Origin: Palaemon carinicauda
Lineage: Eukaryota > Arthropoda > Malacostraca > Decapoda > Palaemonidae
Assembly: GCF_036898095.1 (NCBI RefSeq)
Contig: NC_090725.1
Location: 317,745,826-317,809,825, forward strand
Length of the DNA: 64,000 nt
Reading direction: 5' to 3'
The position numbers were made by a program, and so were the translations under genes. The notes under the pieces are model-generated. The model was given only the letters and a program-made list of their open reading frames with translations. It did not search any database and was not told where the DNA came from. Below are positions 1 to 9,340 of this stretch, piece by piece. Positions within the stretch are counted from its first letter, which is position 1, and every line of letters begins with the position of its first letter.

Positions 1-67
1 GATATTATCATTGTCATGTGATGCCTTCCAAGTGATAATAAACATTTCATGAACAAAAAGTGAATCT

Positions 68-192
68 TATTTAGACTGCATAGCGCCGGTGTTGACCATG
101 AATCTATGGTTGGAGATGGTGTCGAGGATATAGAAACCATTCTTGCTTTGGTTTCCTGCAGCTGCGATGGTGGTAGGTGGTTTCTTCTGGCA
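68..192 (-). pseudogene. Start of gypsy aspartic protease, active site mutated
   Basis: After a stop at 193-195 the same minus-strand frame continues for about 40 codons. It contains YILDTISNHRFMVNTGAMQS, which lines up with the beginning of a retroelement protease. The catalytic D-T-G is replaced by N-T-G (codons at 85-93), and another stop follows at 68-70. The Asp is essential in this family, so the protease is dead by substitution as well as by stops. Only the first strand of the protease fold is visible. Confidence 0.65.
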
Positions 193-1036
193 TCATCTTC
201 TAGGGAAATTGCATGGTGCCCTACATTTCTTGGCGTCCCTGCCGAACTGCTGGTGGTAGAAGCACCATGCTGGATTAGGCCTAGAGTTCAGACGTATCGG
301 TTGCAGTGGTTTTCTCCTTGCCAGAGCGTTGATCTCGTCGTCGTCGTCAGGAGGCGTTGTTGAAGAGTCTATGAAAGAGCAGCTGAAGGAGGAGAACGAA
401 GACGATACTGATGATGCCCAGAGGCGAGATGCTTTAGAGGGCTCGTGGAGCTTCTGAGCCTTCGACAGGAGTTCGTTCATTGGAAGTGTGTTGGCGTCCG
501 TTAATTGGGCCCTTACGTCCTGCGGCAGGCATCAAAGGAAAATCTCATGAGATGGGCTAATCTCGCACCGTCGGCCGTTGCTGTCAGTCTCGGGAAGCAT
601 TAGCAGGCCGGTACACCTCGTCCCACGCCTCGACAGGAGAGGTGTCACCCATGGGTTTGCCAGCAAGTTCCAGGACTTTGTGTGCCCTTGCTGAAACGAA
701 GAGTGAGTAGATACCGATGAGTTTCGTTCTCAGGTCATCGTAGGAAACTTGGCCAGCCTGGGCGTTGAGCCATGGGGAAATCTTGTCGAATACCTCCTCT
801 GGGATGGAGGTGAGAACGATGTCGGTCTTGGTGCAGGAGTTGCTGACCCTAGCGACTCGGAAGAGTACGTCCGCTCTCAGGAACCAGGAAGCGGTGTTGT
901 GTTGAGAAAACAGCGGCATTTTGACTTTGGGCGTGGAGGTGAGGCCGTTGGGCGTGATATGCGGGTTGAATCCACCATTGTAGTCAGTCGACAAGTTGGC
1001 GAAGAGGTGGGAATTTGATATGTCGGTTAAGCTCAT
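193..1036 (-). pseudogene. gag: Gypsy Gag, disrupted
   Basis: Gag would form the cytoplasmic particle that packages the element's RNA. The N-terminal 150 codons (1036-584) contain a hydrophobic/tryptophan stretch (FSQHNTASWFLRADVLF) and an IPEEVFDKISPWL segment, typical of the capsid-like domain of arthropod gypsy Gag. Near 600 the frame shifts. In the new frame there is an in-frame stop (about 538-540), after which a readable segment runs to 193 and ends with a CFYHQQFGRDAKKCRAPC zinc-knuckle-like motif close to the Gag-Pol boundary. At least one frameshift and one internal stop separate the halves, so no functional Gag can be made. The family call is from motif style and was not checked by a search. 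Confidence 0.75.
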
Positions 1037-1167
1037 CCTACTGCCTTACAAATGCACCGAGGTGTGGAAGCACCAAAGGCCGAAGCTCACGCCTGAGGTA
1101 AAGGAGTATAAGAAGGTAGCACGGCCGTAATAAGTCCGTTAATGGCAAAGCCAAAACCGCTGATGCT

Positions 1168-1190
1168 ACTTCAACTCCGGGGTCACCAGT
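1168..1190 (-). other. Primer-binding site of the gypsy element
   Basis: Directly after the LTR end, the minus strand reads ACTGGTGACCCCGGAG. This resembles the TGGTGACCCC primer-binding sites found next to many arthropod gypsy LTRs and would pair with a tRNA 3' end. Which tRNA is used was not determined. Confidence 0.6.
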
Positions 1191-1894
1191 TGTAAGGACA
1201 GTGAGACGAGCTATCACCAACAACAACTGACGCTTTATTCAAACATGTGCAAGAATATAATACAAGGTGCGGACTGAAAAGTAGCATGCGCGCAGGCGTC
1301 AATCTGGCTTGAACTACCCGCCACAAAATGTGTGTTTTTTCACACGTACAAATACTTGAAATACAAGTCAATAGAAATAGGTAGCGAAATGATAAATACA
1401 TAAAATTGTAGCTCTGAGGAAGCGGAATAAATATATACAGTGAACCACAGTGTGGCGAAAAGAGAATTTAAGTGAAAAGGAGAATTCGATGAGAATGCTG
1501 GACGACGGAGGGAACGATGTCCTTATAGTACCTATTATAAGAAAATAGGAATTTCTTCTCCAGGACCAAGAAGGAACGGGTTTAGGATGACGGAGAGACC
1601 TACTTTGCAGCGCCACTGGCTCCTACTTCAGACTCACTCCCAGCCATCATTGCTGCTTCATCTTATCCTAATCTTGTCTGTCCGTTTGTCTGTGCTGATC
1701 CAGCACATGTATACAGCTTATACAAATATTATCAGGCGATCTTCGTACCTCTTAGGGGTTGCCAATGCATTAGAGACCGTGGTCAGCCTAAGTCGCAGGT
1801 CGATCTACTCCATCCATGTAGTTTAAAATAGTCTGGTTAAGAAATACAAGCTTTGACTTATATTTTCAAGGATACACTAGAGGGCACCATTACA
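1191..1894 (-). repeat. 5' LTR of the gypsy element (704 bp)
   Basis: On the minus strand the segment begins TGTAA (1894-1890) and ends TTACA (1195-1191), giving the TG...CA ends expected of an LTR as a 5-bp inverted pair. A polyadenylation signal AATAAA lies near the end (plus 1234-1239). A primer-binding-site-like stretch follows immediately at 1190. The partner LTR is not in the window, so the left boundary is inferred from the terminal motif rather than from alignment of two LTRs. Confidence 0.75.
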
Positions 1895-2416
1895 TCGGAA
1901 CATTTTGTTGTGTCCTTTTACATACTGCTCCCGGCTTCATTTGCATAAAATTGCTCACCTACTGCATATATTCCCAATTATAACAATTATTTTTCAAGAC
2001 ATTTTCAGCATTCATTAGAGGCAAGAATGGTAGATTAGGCTCCAAAATAGTATTCCACTGGTACAACCATCATCTTAAATATCAATTGAATTTTATCCAC
2101 GTGAGCAAAATTATATAAATCAGTTGAAACTAGTTTAACATTGTATCATTTACTGAGAAACTAAAAGGGCAACTTTATCACAAACTTCATCAAATAGGGA
2201 GAACAAAAATGTTTTCTCAAGAAACTTAGGGCTACAATTACCAAGTCAGACCAATTAACATTGTATAATCTTCATAACATAATTATACATAAATGTTACT
2301 TCAGCCTAATCAATATACAGTACATTTTGAAGTGACTAGTAATTCATTAAGATTTACTATGTAAAAATTCCTGTTAACCTCTAAGAAGCTACCACTTTCT
2401 ATACACTGAAATAGTA
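1895..2416. other. AT-rich intergenic stretch, nothing recognised
   Basis: No ORF of note, no repeat unit and no element terminus were seen here. It is the flank between the gypsy LTR and the left end of DIRS element B. Confidence 0.6.
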
Positions 2417-3336
2417 TTTTTGGGCTCAAGCCATGTCGTCCTGATGGAAGGTTCCTTCAGTAGCTTCCTAAGGGTATATATGACTACAGTAGATATTCCC
2501 AGAGAATCAAATTAAAGGTTTCACAGAATTCTAACTTCTGGCGCGAGTACCCATAAGGTTTCCCTTTAGGATATCGTATAAAAACAGGGGATGTACACTA
2601 GACACGCCACATAGCTATCTGCACCCCACATAGCATTTACGCTTCAAGGGGGAAGTGTGGCAAGATATGGGAGAAACCGTTACAAAGTTCTCCTCCTCCG
2701 TTACTGTTACGGTACTCGGCGACGTCAACATCCGGTCGCCATGTTGGCCGCCATATTGGTTGACGTCACCAATGCGCGCCATCCTCATTCCTTCTCACGT
2801 AGCGTTTATGACAAGGTGCTTTTCCCAGTTTTTCGCTAAATGATCCATTATGTCACAATCTTCAGCCTCGCCTTCTTCTGGAAAGTTGAGTACCATATTC
2901 TCGTATTGTATAAATCAGTTCTAGCCGTAAAGTAACACCTTTTTATCTTAAAATACCGTGTTTTGTGGCGGAGCTGTGCCTTGACCGAAGGCGTCATGTC
3001 GGACGCTGTTGTTCGCTTCGCATGCTTTATTTAGTTAGCCAGAACAACCTTACCCGGTCTTATAACTAATTATCAGCATTAGTTATTTAGTCTTCATTGC
3101 TACTAATTAGTTATATTATGCTGATAGAATCCATTTTCGGCGAGTGTAGGTAGCCGATTCGTATGCTAGTGTACTAGCCTAGCACCTAGGCTCGATAGCC
3201 TAAGCGGTTTTTGTTTACTCTCATGCATGATATAATAAGTGTTCCTAGTGTTAATTTATAAATGAAGATTTTAGGCATTTATACATATAAGATTCAGTGA
3301 TTGTACATATGTTTTTGGCTTCTAGGAAGTATACAA
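2417..3336 (+). repeat. 5' inverted terminal repeat/leader of DIRS B
   Basis: About 920 bp starting TTTTTGGGCTCAAGCC. The first ~370-400 bp match, in inverted orientation, the 3' ITR at 22087-22628. The whole segment matches the reverse complement of 11142-12055. Several substitutions (for example the CTCGGCGACGTCAAC block near 2715) are shared with B's 3' ITR but not with either ITR of A, which assigns this ITR to B. A TATA-like TGTATAAAT lies near 2908, and a conserved small ORF starts at 2850. Confidence 0.8.
2850..2924 (+). CDS. Conserved 24-codon ORF in 5' ITR of DIRS B, function unknown
   Basis: The ORF begins MSQSSASPSSGKLST and stops at 2922-2924. The equivalent position of element A (minus, starting at 11627) encodes MSQSSDSPSSGKLST with mostly synonymous nucleotide differences. 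A more distant ITR at 51027 also begins with an ATG followed by a Ser-rich stretch and KLST. This could be an upstream ORF or the first coding exon of Gag, but no GT donor in the phase needed to join the gag exon was found. The peptide is Ser-rich with no recognisable domain. Confidence 0.35.
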   Translation: MSQSSASPSSGKLSTIFSYCINQF

Positions 3337-3885
3337 CGGATTTTGAGCGAAGCGAAAAATTTATTTTTGGGTGAGATAGCCATGACGTCCTGATGGAAGG
3401 TTCCTTCAGTAGCTTCCTGAGGGTATATATGACTACAGTAGATATTCCCAGAGAATTAAACTACAGGTTTCACAGAATTCTAACTTCTGGCGCGAGTACC
3501 CATAAGGTTTCCCTGTGGGATATCGTATAATAACAGGGGACGTATGCTTGACACGCCACATAGCTATCTGCACCCCAAATAGCGTTTACCCTTCTAGGGG
3601 GAAGTGTAGCAAGTATTAGGAGGAGCCGTTACAAAACTCTCCTCCTGCATTACTGTTACGGTACCTAGTGATGTAAACAAACAGCCGCCATAGCTGGCCG
3701 CCATCTTGGTTTACGTCATATCAGCGCGCTCCATTCCTTGATTCCATCCAGCGTATCTGTCAGCCTCAATGATACAATAAGAAAGGGAGGGGCCTGACAG
3801 GCCAGAGTAGAGAACGAGGGTGGGTCCATCAGGACATCATGGTTATCTCACCAAAAAATAGATTTTTTGCTCCGCTCAAAATCCG
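3337..3885 (-). repeat. 3' ITR of DIRS A
   Basis: 549 bp with a hairpin-like end structure: 3337-3400 and 3826-3885 are inverted copies starting CGGATTTTGAGCG. Most of the segment is homologous, inverted, to the start of the 5' ITR at 11142-12055. It extends about 38 nt further outward than the 5' end, as DIRS right ITRs do. Diagnostic bases near 3663-3681 match A's own 5' ITR (11743-11765) and not those of B. Confidence 0.75.
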
Positions 3886-3925
3886 TTTTTTGGGCTCAAG
3901 CCTTGACGTCTTGATGGAAGTGTAC
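3826..3925 (-). other. Internal complementary region (ICR) of DIRS A
   Basis: At 3883-3900 the complement of the element's outer right end (ending ...AAATCCG) is joined through a T-run to the outer left end (GGGCTCAAGCC). This back-to-back copy of both element termini is what a DIRS ICR is: the template across which the linear DNA ends are joined into a circle. The same arrangement occurs in B around 22081-22086. Confidence 0.7.
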
Positions 3926-4702
3926 CAGAGAATTAGTGTATCGTGGATTTTCCCCGTTTCGGTGGTCCCTTCTACTTCAAACAATATTCCTTTGGTCTGA
4001 TGACCTTAGAGACCGTGACATCTCCGTTACATGTCACTACCAATGACATAAACTATGACATGGCTTCCTGGCCCCCTGGCAGGGAAGTCCTGTTTGGACG
4101 AGAGGAACATCTTGAAGTATCCTGATGAAGAAAAACTCACCTGTAGACGAGGATCTTGTCGGTCTCGCAGACAGATCAGGAAAGTTAAGTACTTGTGTGG
4201 GAACAAATATTTCAGTTTTCTTAGGTGAGCTTATATCACACAGGAGCAATATTATAACATGAATTATAATAAAGGTCGAAATAGGGGCAATAAAACACTG
4301 TAACAGTAGTGTATTTCATATAGAGGAGCGAAATAAGATGCATATGGTAGCGAAATTTCTATTTTATTCAAGAAAAAATTTGCGATAATATGAAATAAGG
4401 TAAATAATTTACATTAAAATTGTTGATTAATAAACATAGACCGAGGACTACATAAGACAAGGGTGTGGAATCTGAAAAGGAAAACTTGCCATTACACACA
4501 TGGGTTCCAGAGGAACTAAAAGTGTTTTAAAGTCACAATACACTTCATGTCCAAATAAACATGTAGCACACGTGTTCAAGTCTATGTTACTTCACCTTGT
4601 AGAAGAACAGTCTTTCACTTAAAATCACTATGTATTGCACTAGGGTCAACACAGGCACCCGTTGAGTTAGAGTCCCGAAATAACTCACTGTCCTACGCAG
4701 CA
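3926..4702 (-). other. 3' non-coding part of DIRS A
   Basis: Between the end of the YR region and the ICR. It is homologous in inverted orientation to 21267-22080 of B. No ORF supported. Confidence 0.6.
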
Positions 4703-6100
4703 CTAAGCAGCAGGTTTCAATACACTACCTGCTGCTACCACGAATCTCTTGACTTCGTGCACCTGCTTTGCATAGTGTTTAAAGAACACTCTTGAGGATT
4801 TCCAGCCTGTGAAAGATCGAAGGCTTTCGAAATCCATTCCTTGGAAGAAATTTAGGGAAGAGGCGACTTTTCTAGGATCGTGACCTGCGGGTGTACTGTC
4901 AGGATCCGCTCTGCGAATAAAGTAGGTGATCTTCACTACCCGATGTTTCTCCTTTAAAGAGTTGTCCTCCGCCAATTCTCCATGGGCCCCACCTCTCAGT
5001 AGGGAGTTCATTCTTAGCGAGAAACGTTGGGTCAGGGAAGAGGGTAAGTTCCCTTGTTTCGGCAAACTGTATCTGGCCCTCTTCTCTAGATAAAGCCACT
5101 ATTTCACTGACTCGTGCTCCCGAGGCGAGAGCAAAATGGAAAATCACTTTTTGAGTCAAGTCTTTCAGAGGGCAAGATTCATTGTCCAGGCTAGAGGCAA
5201 AATGGAGCACCTTATCCAGAGACCAGGAGATGGGTCTCGGTGGAGTTGCAGGACGGAGTCTAACACATGCCTTCGGGAGTTTGTTAAAGATTTCGTTGGA
5301 CAGGTCTATCTGGAAGGCGTACAGTAGTGGTCTAGTCAAGGCCGATTTACAAGTGGAAATCGTATTGGCTCCTAAGCCTTGTCCATGAAGGTGAATGAAG
5401 GACATACAGAAATCTATGGATATTTCCATAGGATTCTTTGCCTTGACGAAGGACACCCAATTCTTCCAGGATGACTCATATTGCCTTCTGGTAGACTTTA
5501 TTTTGTATTCCTCTAGGAAGTCTAAACATTTCTTCGAGATTCCGAACCTTTTCTTCACGGCTAGGGAGAGAAAATCATGAGATGAAGGTCTCAGGTTTTC
5601 TTTGATGAAGCGAAGACAGTTGACTTCTGAACCTGCTGGGAGAGAACTGGGTCCGGCAGAGGGATCAGCTTGGGCTGTAGCTCCAGGACTAGAGGGAACC
5701 AGTTGCTCCGGGGCCACTTGGGAGCCACTAGGGCTGCTGTTCCCTTGAAGGTTCTCAGTTTGGAGAGGACTTACAGCAGAAGGTTGGGTGGAGGGAACAG
5801 GTAAATCTTGGACCATCTGTTCCAATCCAGGGACATGGCGTCCACCGCTTCTGCCTTGGGGTCCTCGTATGAGGCTGTACAGAGGAAGTTGGTTGTTGTC
5901 GCTCGTCGCGAAGAGGTCGATCTGCAGTTCCGGGACTTGACGGGAGATGGAGAATGAGTTTGCGTCTAGGGACCATTCTGACTCTATGGGGCTTGTCCTC
6001 GATAGAGCGTCCGACGTTACATTGCGGAATCCTTGTAGGTGAACTGCTGAGAGGTGCCATCTCTTCCTGTCCGCTAGGCGGAAGATGGGTAACAGCACTT
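4703..6100 (-). pseudogene. DIRS A tyrosine recombinase (and RNase H C-terminal end)
   Basis: The recombinase would cut and join the circular element DNA in the nucleus. The minus frame from 6098 first covers the end of RNase H (DALSR near 6000), then a linker with QIDLFATSDNNQLPLY, then the YR core-binding part (KSTRRQYESSWKNWVSF) and the first catalytic Arg in SGARVSEIVALS (CGA, plus 5112-5114). Two deletions relative to B follow, one of about 75 bp near 4974 and a shorter one near 4935. The second shifts the frame, so the HDPR box (plus 4871-4882) and the Tyr nucleophile in FFKHYAK (TAT, plus 4772-4774) lie in the overlapping frame 5065-4703. Catalytic residues survive but not in one reading frame. 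Dead copy. Confidence 0.85.
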
Positions 6101-7531
6101 GGTTGAGTTGGGGCGATCAAGAGCCCTGACGTTTGATACATCTGACCACAACGGCGCTGTCCAGAGTGAGACGGATGTGGATCGAAGGACGAGGGAACAG
6201 TTTCTTCAGAGTGAGAAGAACCACCATGGCCTCCAAGATGTTAATGTGAAACGTCTTGAATAGGGGAGACCATGTTCCTTGAACTTGTCGCTGGTGGGAG
6301 TGACCTTCCCACCCTTCTAACGAGGCATCCGTGTGGATGATGACCGACGGATGTGGTGATTGAAGAGGAACTGATCTTTTCAGGTTCTTTGCCTCCGACC
6401 ACGGCTTGAGGAGTGAGCGAAGCCTGGTTGGCAGAGGTCTCTTGAGATCTCTTCGAGCGATGGATGCATTTCGTCTCCAGACTCCCGATGCATCTTTTAT
6501 CTGTGCTCGTAGCACTGGGTCTGTCACTGAGGCGAACTGGAGGGAGCCGAGCACTCGTTCCTGTTGTCGTCTTGAAATCCGTTTGGATTTTAGAAGTCTC
6601 TTGACAGATCCGGCTATTTCCTCCCTTTTCTTCAGAGGGATGGAAAGACGGTGTGACTGAAGGTTCCAATGGATTCCCAACCATTGAAACTTCTGAGCTG
6701 GAGACAGTCGAGACTTTCTGGTGTTGATTTTGAAACCCAGATGTTCCAGGAACTGGGTCACCTTTCTGCAGGCACACGAGCATTCTTCTGACGATGTCGC
6801 CCAGACCAGCCAATCGTCTAGGTAAGCCATCACCTGGACGCCATGAAGGCGTAGCTGTTGGACGATCGTGTCTGCGAGCTTCATGAAGATTCTTGGGGCC
6901 ACGTTGAGTCCGAAGAACATAGCCCTAAAAGCATATGTCTTCTTTGAAGCTTGAATCCTAGGTAGGAGGAAGCCTGGTGATTCATTAGAATGTGCCAGTA
7001 GGCGTCCCCCAAGTCTATTGAGACCGTGTAAGCCTTGTGAGGCAGTAGGGCTGTTATCTGTTGAAGAGTCAGCATCTTGAATTTGTTGTTCGCAATGAAC
7101 TTGTTGAGAGGAGACAAGTCCAGAATGACTCTGAGTTTGTCTGAGTCTTTTTTGTGAACACAAAACAGTCTTCCCTGGAACCTGGTGGACTTTACCCTCT
7201 TGATCACCTTCTTGTTCAAGAGTTCTAGGACATATTCTTCCAGGATGGGGGTTGAGGGTTGGAAGAATTGGTGGAAGATTGGAGGTGGTTTTATCCAGCT
7301 CCACCCTAGTCCCTTCTTGACAATGCTGTGGGCCCAAGGATTGAAGGTAAAACGATCCTGGAAGAGGCGGAGTCTTCCTCCCACCGGAAGCACTTCATTG
7401 CTTCTGGTTTCCCAAGGGTTTACCACCTCGGCCGCTTGCTCCCCTTCCTCCTCTCCCTCTGGATGCATGTCAAGAGGAGTCTTTGCCGGAGCCTCTACCT
7501 TTGGGGCGAAAGGTAGTGGATTGCCTTTCAT
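6101..7531 (-). pseudogene. DIRS A reverse transcriptase and RNase H, frameshifted
   Basis: RT would copy the element's RNA inside the particle. Frame one (7531-6881) starts beside the end of gag and contains the N-terminal RT blocks: RVILDLSPLNKF and motif A SIDLGDAYWHI. Around 6950 the frame shifts. The second frame (about 6960-6117) carries the AMFFGLNVAPRIF block, the catalytic YLDD (plus 6813-6824), the thumb/connection region and the start of RNase H with TDASLEGWEG and LDSAVVVRC. At the YLDD block A has W-A-T where B has a stop, so this part of A is less damaged. The ORF overlaps the end of gag in another frame, as in other DIRS elements. Confidence 0.87.
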
Positions 7532-9316
7532 AGGCAGGGGTGAAAACTGGTGACTGGGCCACCACCGGCTGAGGGACCAGCTGAAAGGTCTGCTGTGGCT
7601 GAGCCACTAGCTGGGGAGTAGCGGGTGCCGGAAACTGGCGTTTGGCCTGACGCTGCTGGGGTCGGGGCTTCTTGGACTTCTTCTTAGGCTTTGGACCCTC
7701 ATCCTGAGAAGATTTCCTCTTTCGGGACATGCCCCACTTATTGAGAAGGTTACGATTCTCAGTGGCGGCTTTGTCCGCAATCTCTTTCACCAGGTCCACT
7801 GGAAAGAGGTATTTGCCCCAGATGTTGGAGGAAATCAGTTTCCGGGGTTCGTGTTTAACGGTGGCGTCCGCAAACACGAACTTTCTACAGGCTCTTCGGG
7901 CCTTGATGAAGCTGTACAAATCCTTCAGCAAGTTCGTAAGGTGGGTCTTCGCAAGAACCATGTAGTAGCCTGAGACCGGAATGTCCCCGGCCATTGTCTC
8001 AAGTTGCACTTGAAGAGACAGAGAGGCGGCCAGCCTCTCTTTCATGTCTTGTTACCGACGCAAGAGGTAGTCGGTGAGCTTGGGGAGGTTTTCATTAAAC
8101 TGACGTCCAGCGACGTCAGCCTCCAGCTTTCCAACCGGGAAGGTTAGCTGGATGTCCTTCCAGCTTTTATCATCGGGAGGTAGGGCGAGGGAGAGAGGCC
8201 TACACTCCTCCAATGTAGGGCAGGGTTTTCCTTCCTCCACCGCCTTCAACACGGAATTCAAGGCCTTTTCCGCAAAGGGAAAGACCATGGTGGGAGGAGC
8301 AAGAAAAGACGGGTGCTTCTTGCTCAAGCCGGCATCTTGGAGTTGGTGTATCCTCTGCTCTTGAGGCAGTCAGCTAGCATAGCTTGAGCCTTGGCGTGGT
8401 CAAACACTATGACCTCCTTAGGCTCGGTCTCCTCCTTGGAGACTGGTTCGGACTTGAGACGGATGTAACAGTCCGGGTAGGCATCGAAGCTAGGGTAGAA
8501 CTCCACCTCTTCAAGAGGGACGCCACCTAGCTTATCATTAATGAAGATGCGTCCAGTCGTGATGGGCATGTGCTTTGCATGCCTCCAGGGATTGGTCACT
8601 GAACAGGAGGGAAGATCCTTGACGGAAATCTTCTTCGGCTGCTTCTTCAAGCTCAGAAATTCCCTCTTAAGGTCCGCATGCCCCTTGCGGAATTTCTCGT
8701 CCAGGAATGCCACCAGAGGTTGGATGGTATCCTGGGTGCCCGGTACCCCAGGTATCGGAGTGGCAGATGTAAAGGGGACTGGTTCAGAGACCACGACGGA
8801 AGTCACGGAGGGCGCACGAGCGATCTCGTCCTCAGAATCAGGGGTCTCCACCTAATCCTCTTCCTGACTGAAGGTCCTTTCCGTATTTTCGGGCACATCC
8901 AACATCCTCTCCACTTCGTCGAGATGACAATCTTGGAGAGCGGCCACAACATCCAGTTCGACCGTTAGTTGGACGCAGGGGATCTCATCCTTGGGGATAA
9001 CGGCATCAGCAAATGCCTTAGGAAAGAGCAGGGTTCTCATCTTCTTGCTTGGAAGATAGGGACCCGTGAAGTTCTTTTGAAACCCGCGCACCCACTTGTG
9101 CAGTTTCTCACAGGCGTTATCCCTAGCCTCTGCTGACAGAGGGTTGTCAAACGCCCCATCAAGCAGGTCCTTGCAGACGTTACAGGCCTGCGGATCCCAG
9201 TAGCGAAGGTTCCCCTTCGTGATGGAACAGTCCACATGGGTCAGGCACGCCAGGTGACCATGAAAGTTAGGGCGACGAACGCTGCAGAAAGCGCTCTCAT
9301 ACTTCACATACTCCTC
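7470..9316 (-). pseudogene. gag: DIRS A Gag-like ORF1, disrupted
   Basis: Four readable blocks: 9316-8855, 8851-8324, 8327-8055 and 8045-7470. The first block is Cys/His-rich (SAFCSVRRPNFHG, then further C..C and H pairs), possibly a zinc-binding domain. The last block is basic and Gln/Pro-rich (KKKSKKPRP, AQPQQTFQLVPQP) and ends in an Arg/Gly-rich tail, suggesting nucleic-acid binding. Breaks: TAG at 8852-8854, a 1-bp deletion near 8324 compared with B, and TAA at 8052-8054. The first codon used is uncertain because the frame stays open upstream to a splice-acceptor-like site, so an AUG in an earlier exon is possible. Gag identity is inferred from position and composition. Confidence 0.75.
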
Positions 9317-9340
9317 CTGTAAAAGAAAGAGGAAATGAGT
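9317..9340 (-). other. Candidate 3' splice site before DIRS A gag
   Basis: On the minus strand a pyrimidine tract CTCTTTCTTTTACAG ends at 9317, immediately before GAGGAGTATG, where the gag frame opens. The same tract and exon edge occur in B (16401-16413). No AUG in frame precedes it, which fits a spliced 5' exon. Predicted from sequence only. Confidence 0.5.

Larger units (their letters stand above)
1..1894 (-). mobile_element. Ty3/gypsy LTR retrotransposon, 5' portion
   Basis: Reading the minus strand from 1894 downward gives an LTR, a primer-binding site, a gag-like region and the first residues of an aspartic protease. This is the normal order of a Ty3/gypsy element. The rest of pol and the 3' LTR would lie left of base 1, outside the window. 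The coding part carries frameshifts and stops, so the copy is dead. Assignment to Ty3/gypsy rather than another LTR group rests on the gag zinc-finger style and the protease motif, since no RT is visible here. Confidence 0.8.

Noticed and set aside
749..1018. Plus-strand ORF opposite the gypsy gag
   Set aside because: It is the antisense shadow of the gag reading frame.
2850..2924. Mini-ORF spliced directly to gag
   Set aside because: The gag acceptor needs a phase-0 donor, and no codon-boundary GT occurs in the mini-ORF of A. Kept only as an open question.
3337..3885. Independent MITE with ~60-bp terminal inverted repeats
   Set aside because: The same unit occurs at the 3' end of both A and B in the same orientation, and its outer end is duplicated in the ICR, so it is the DIRS 3' ITR.
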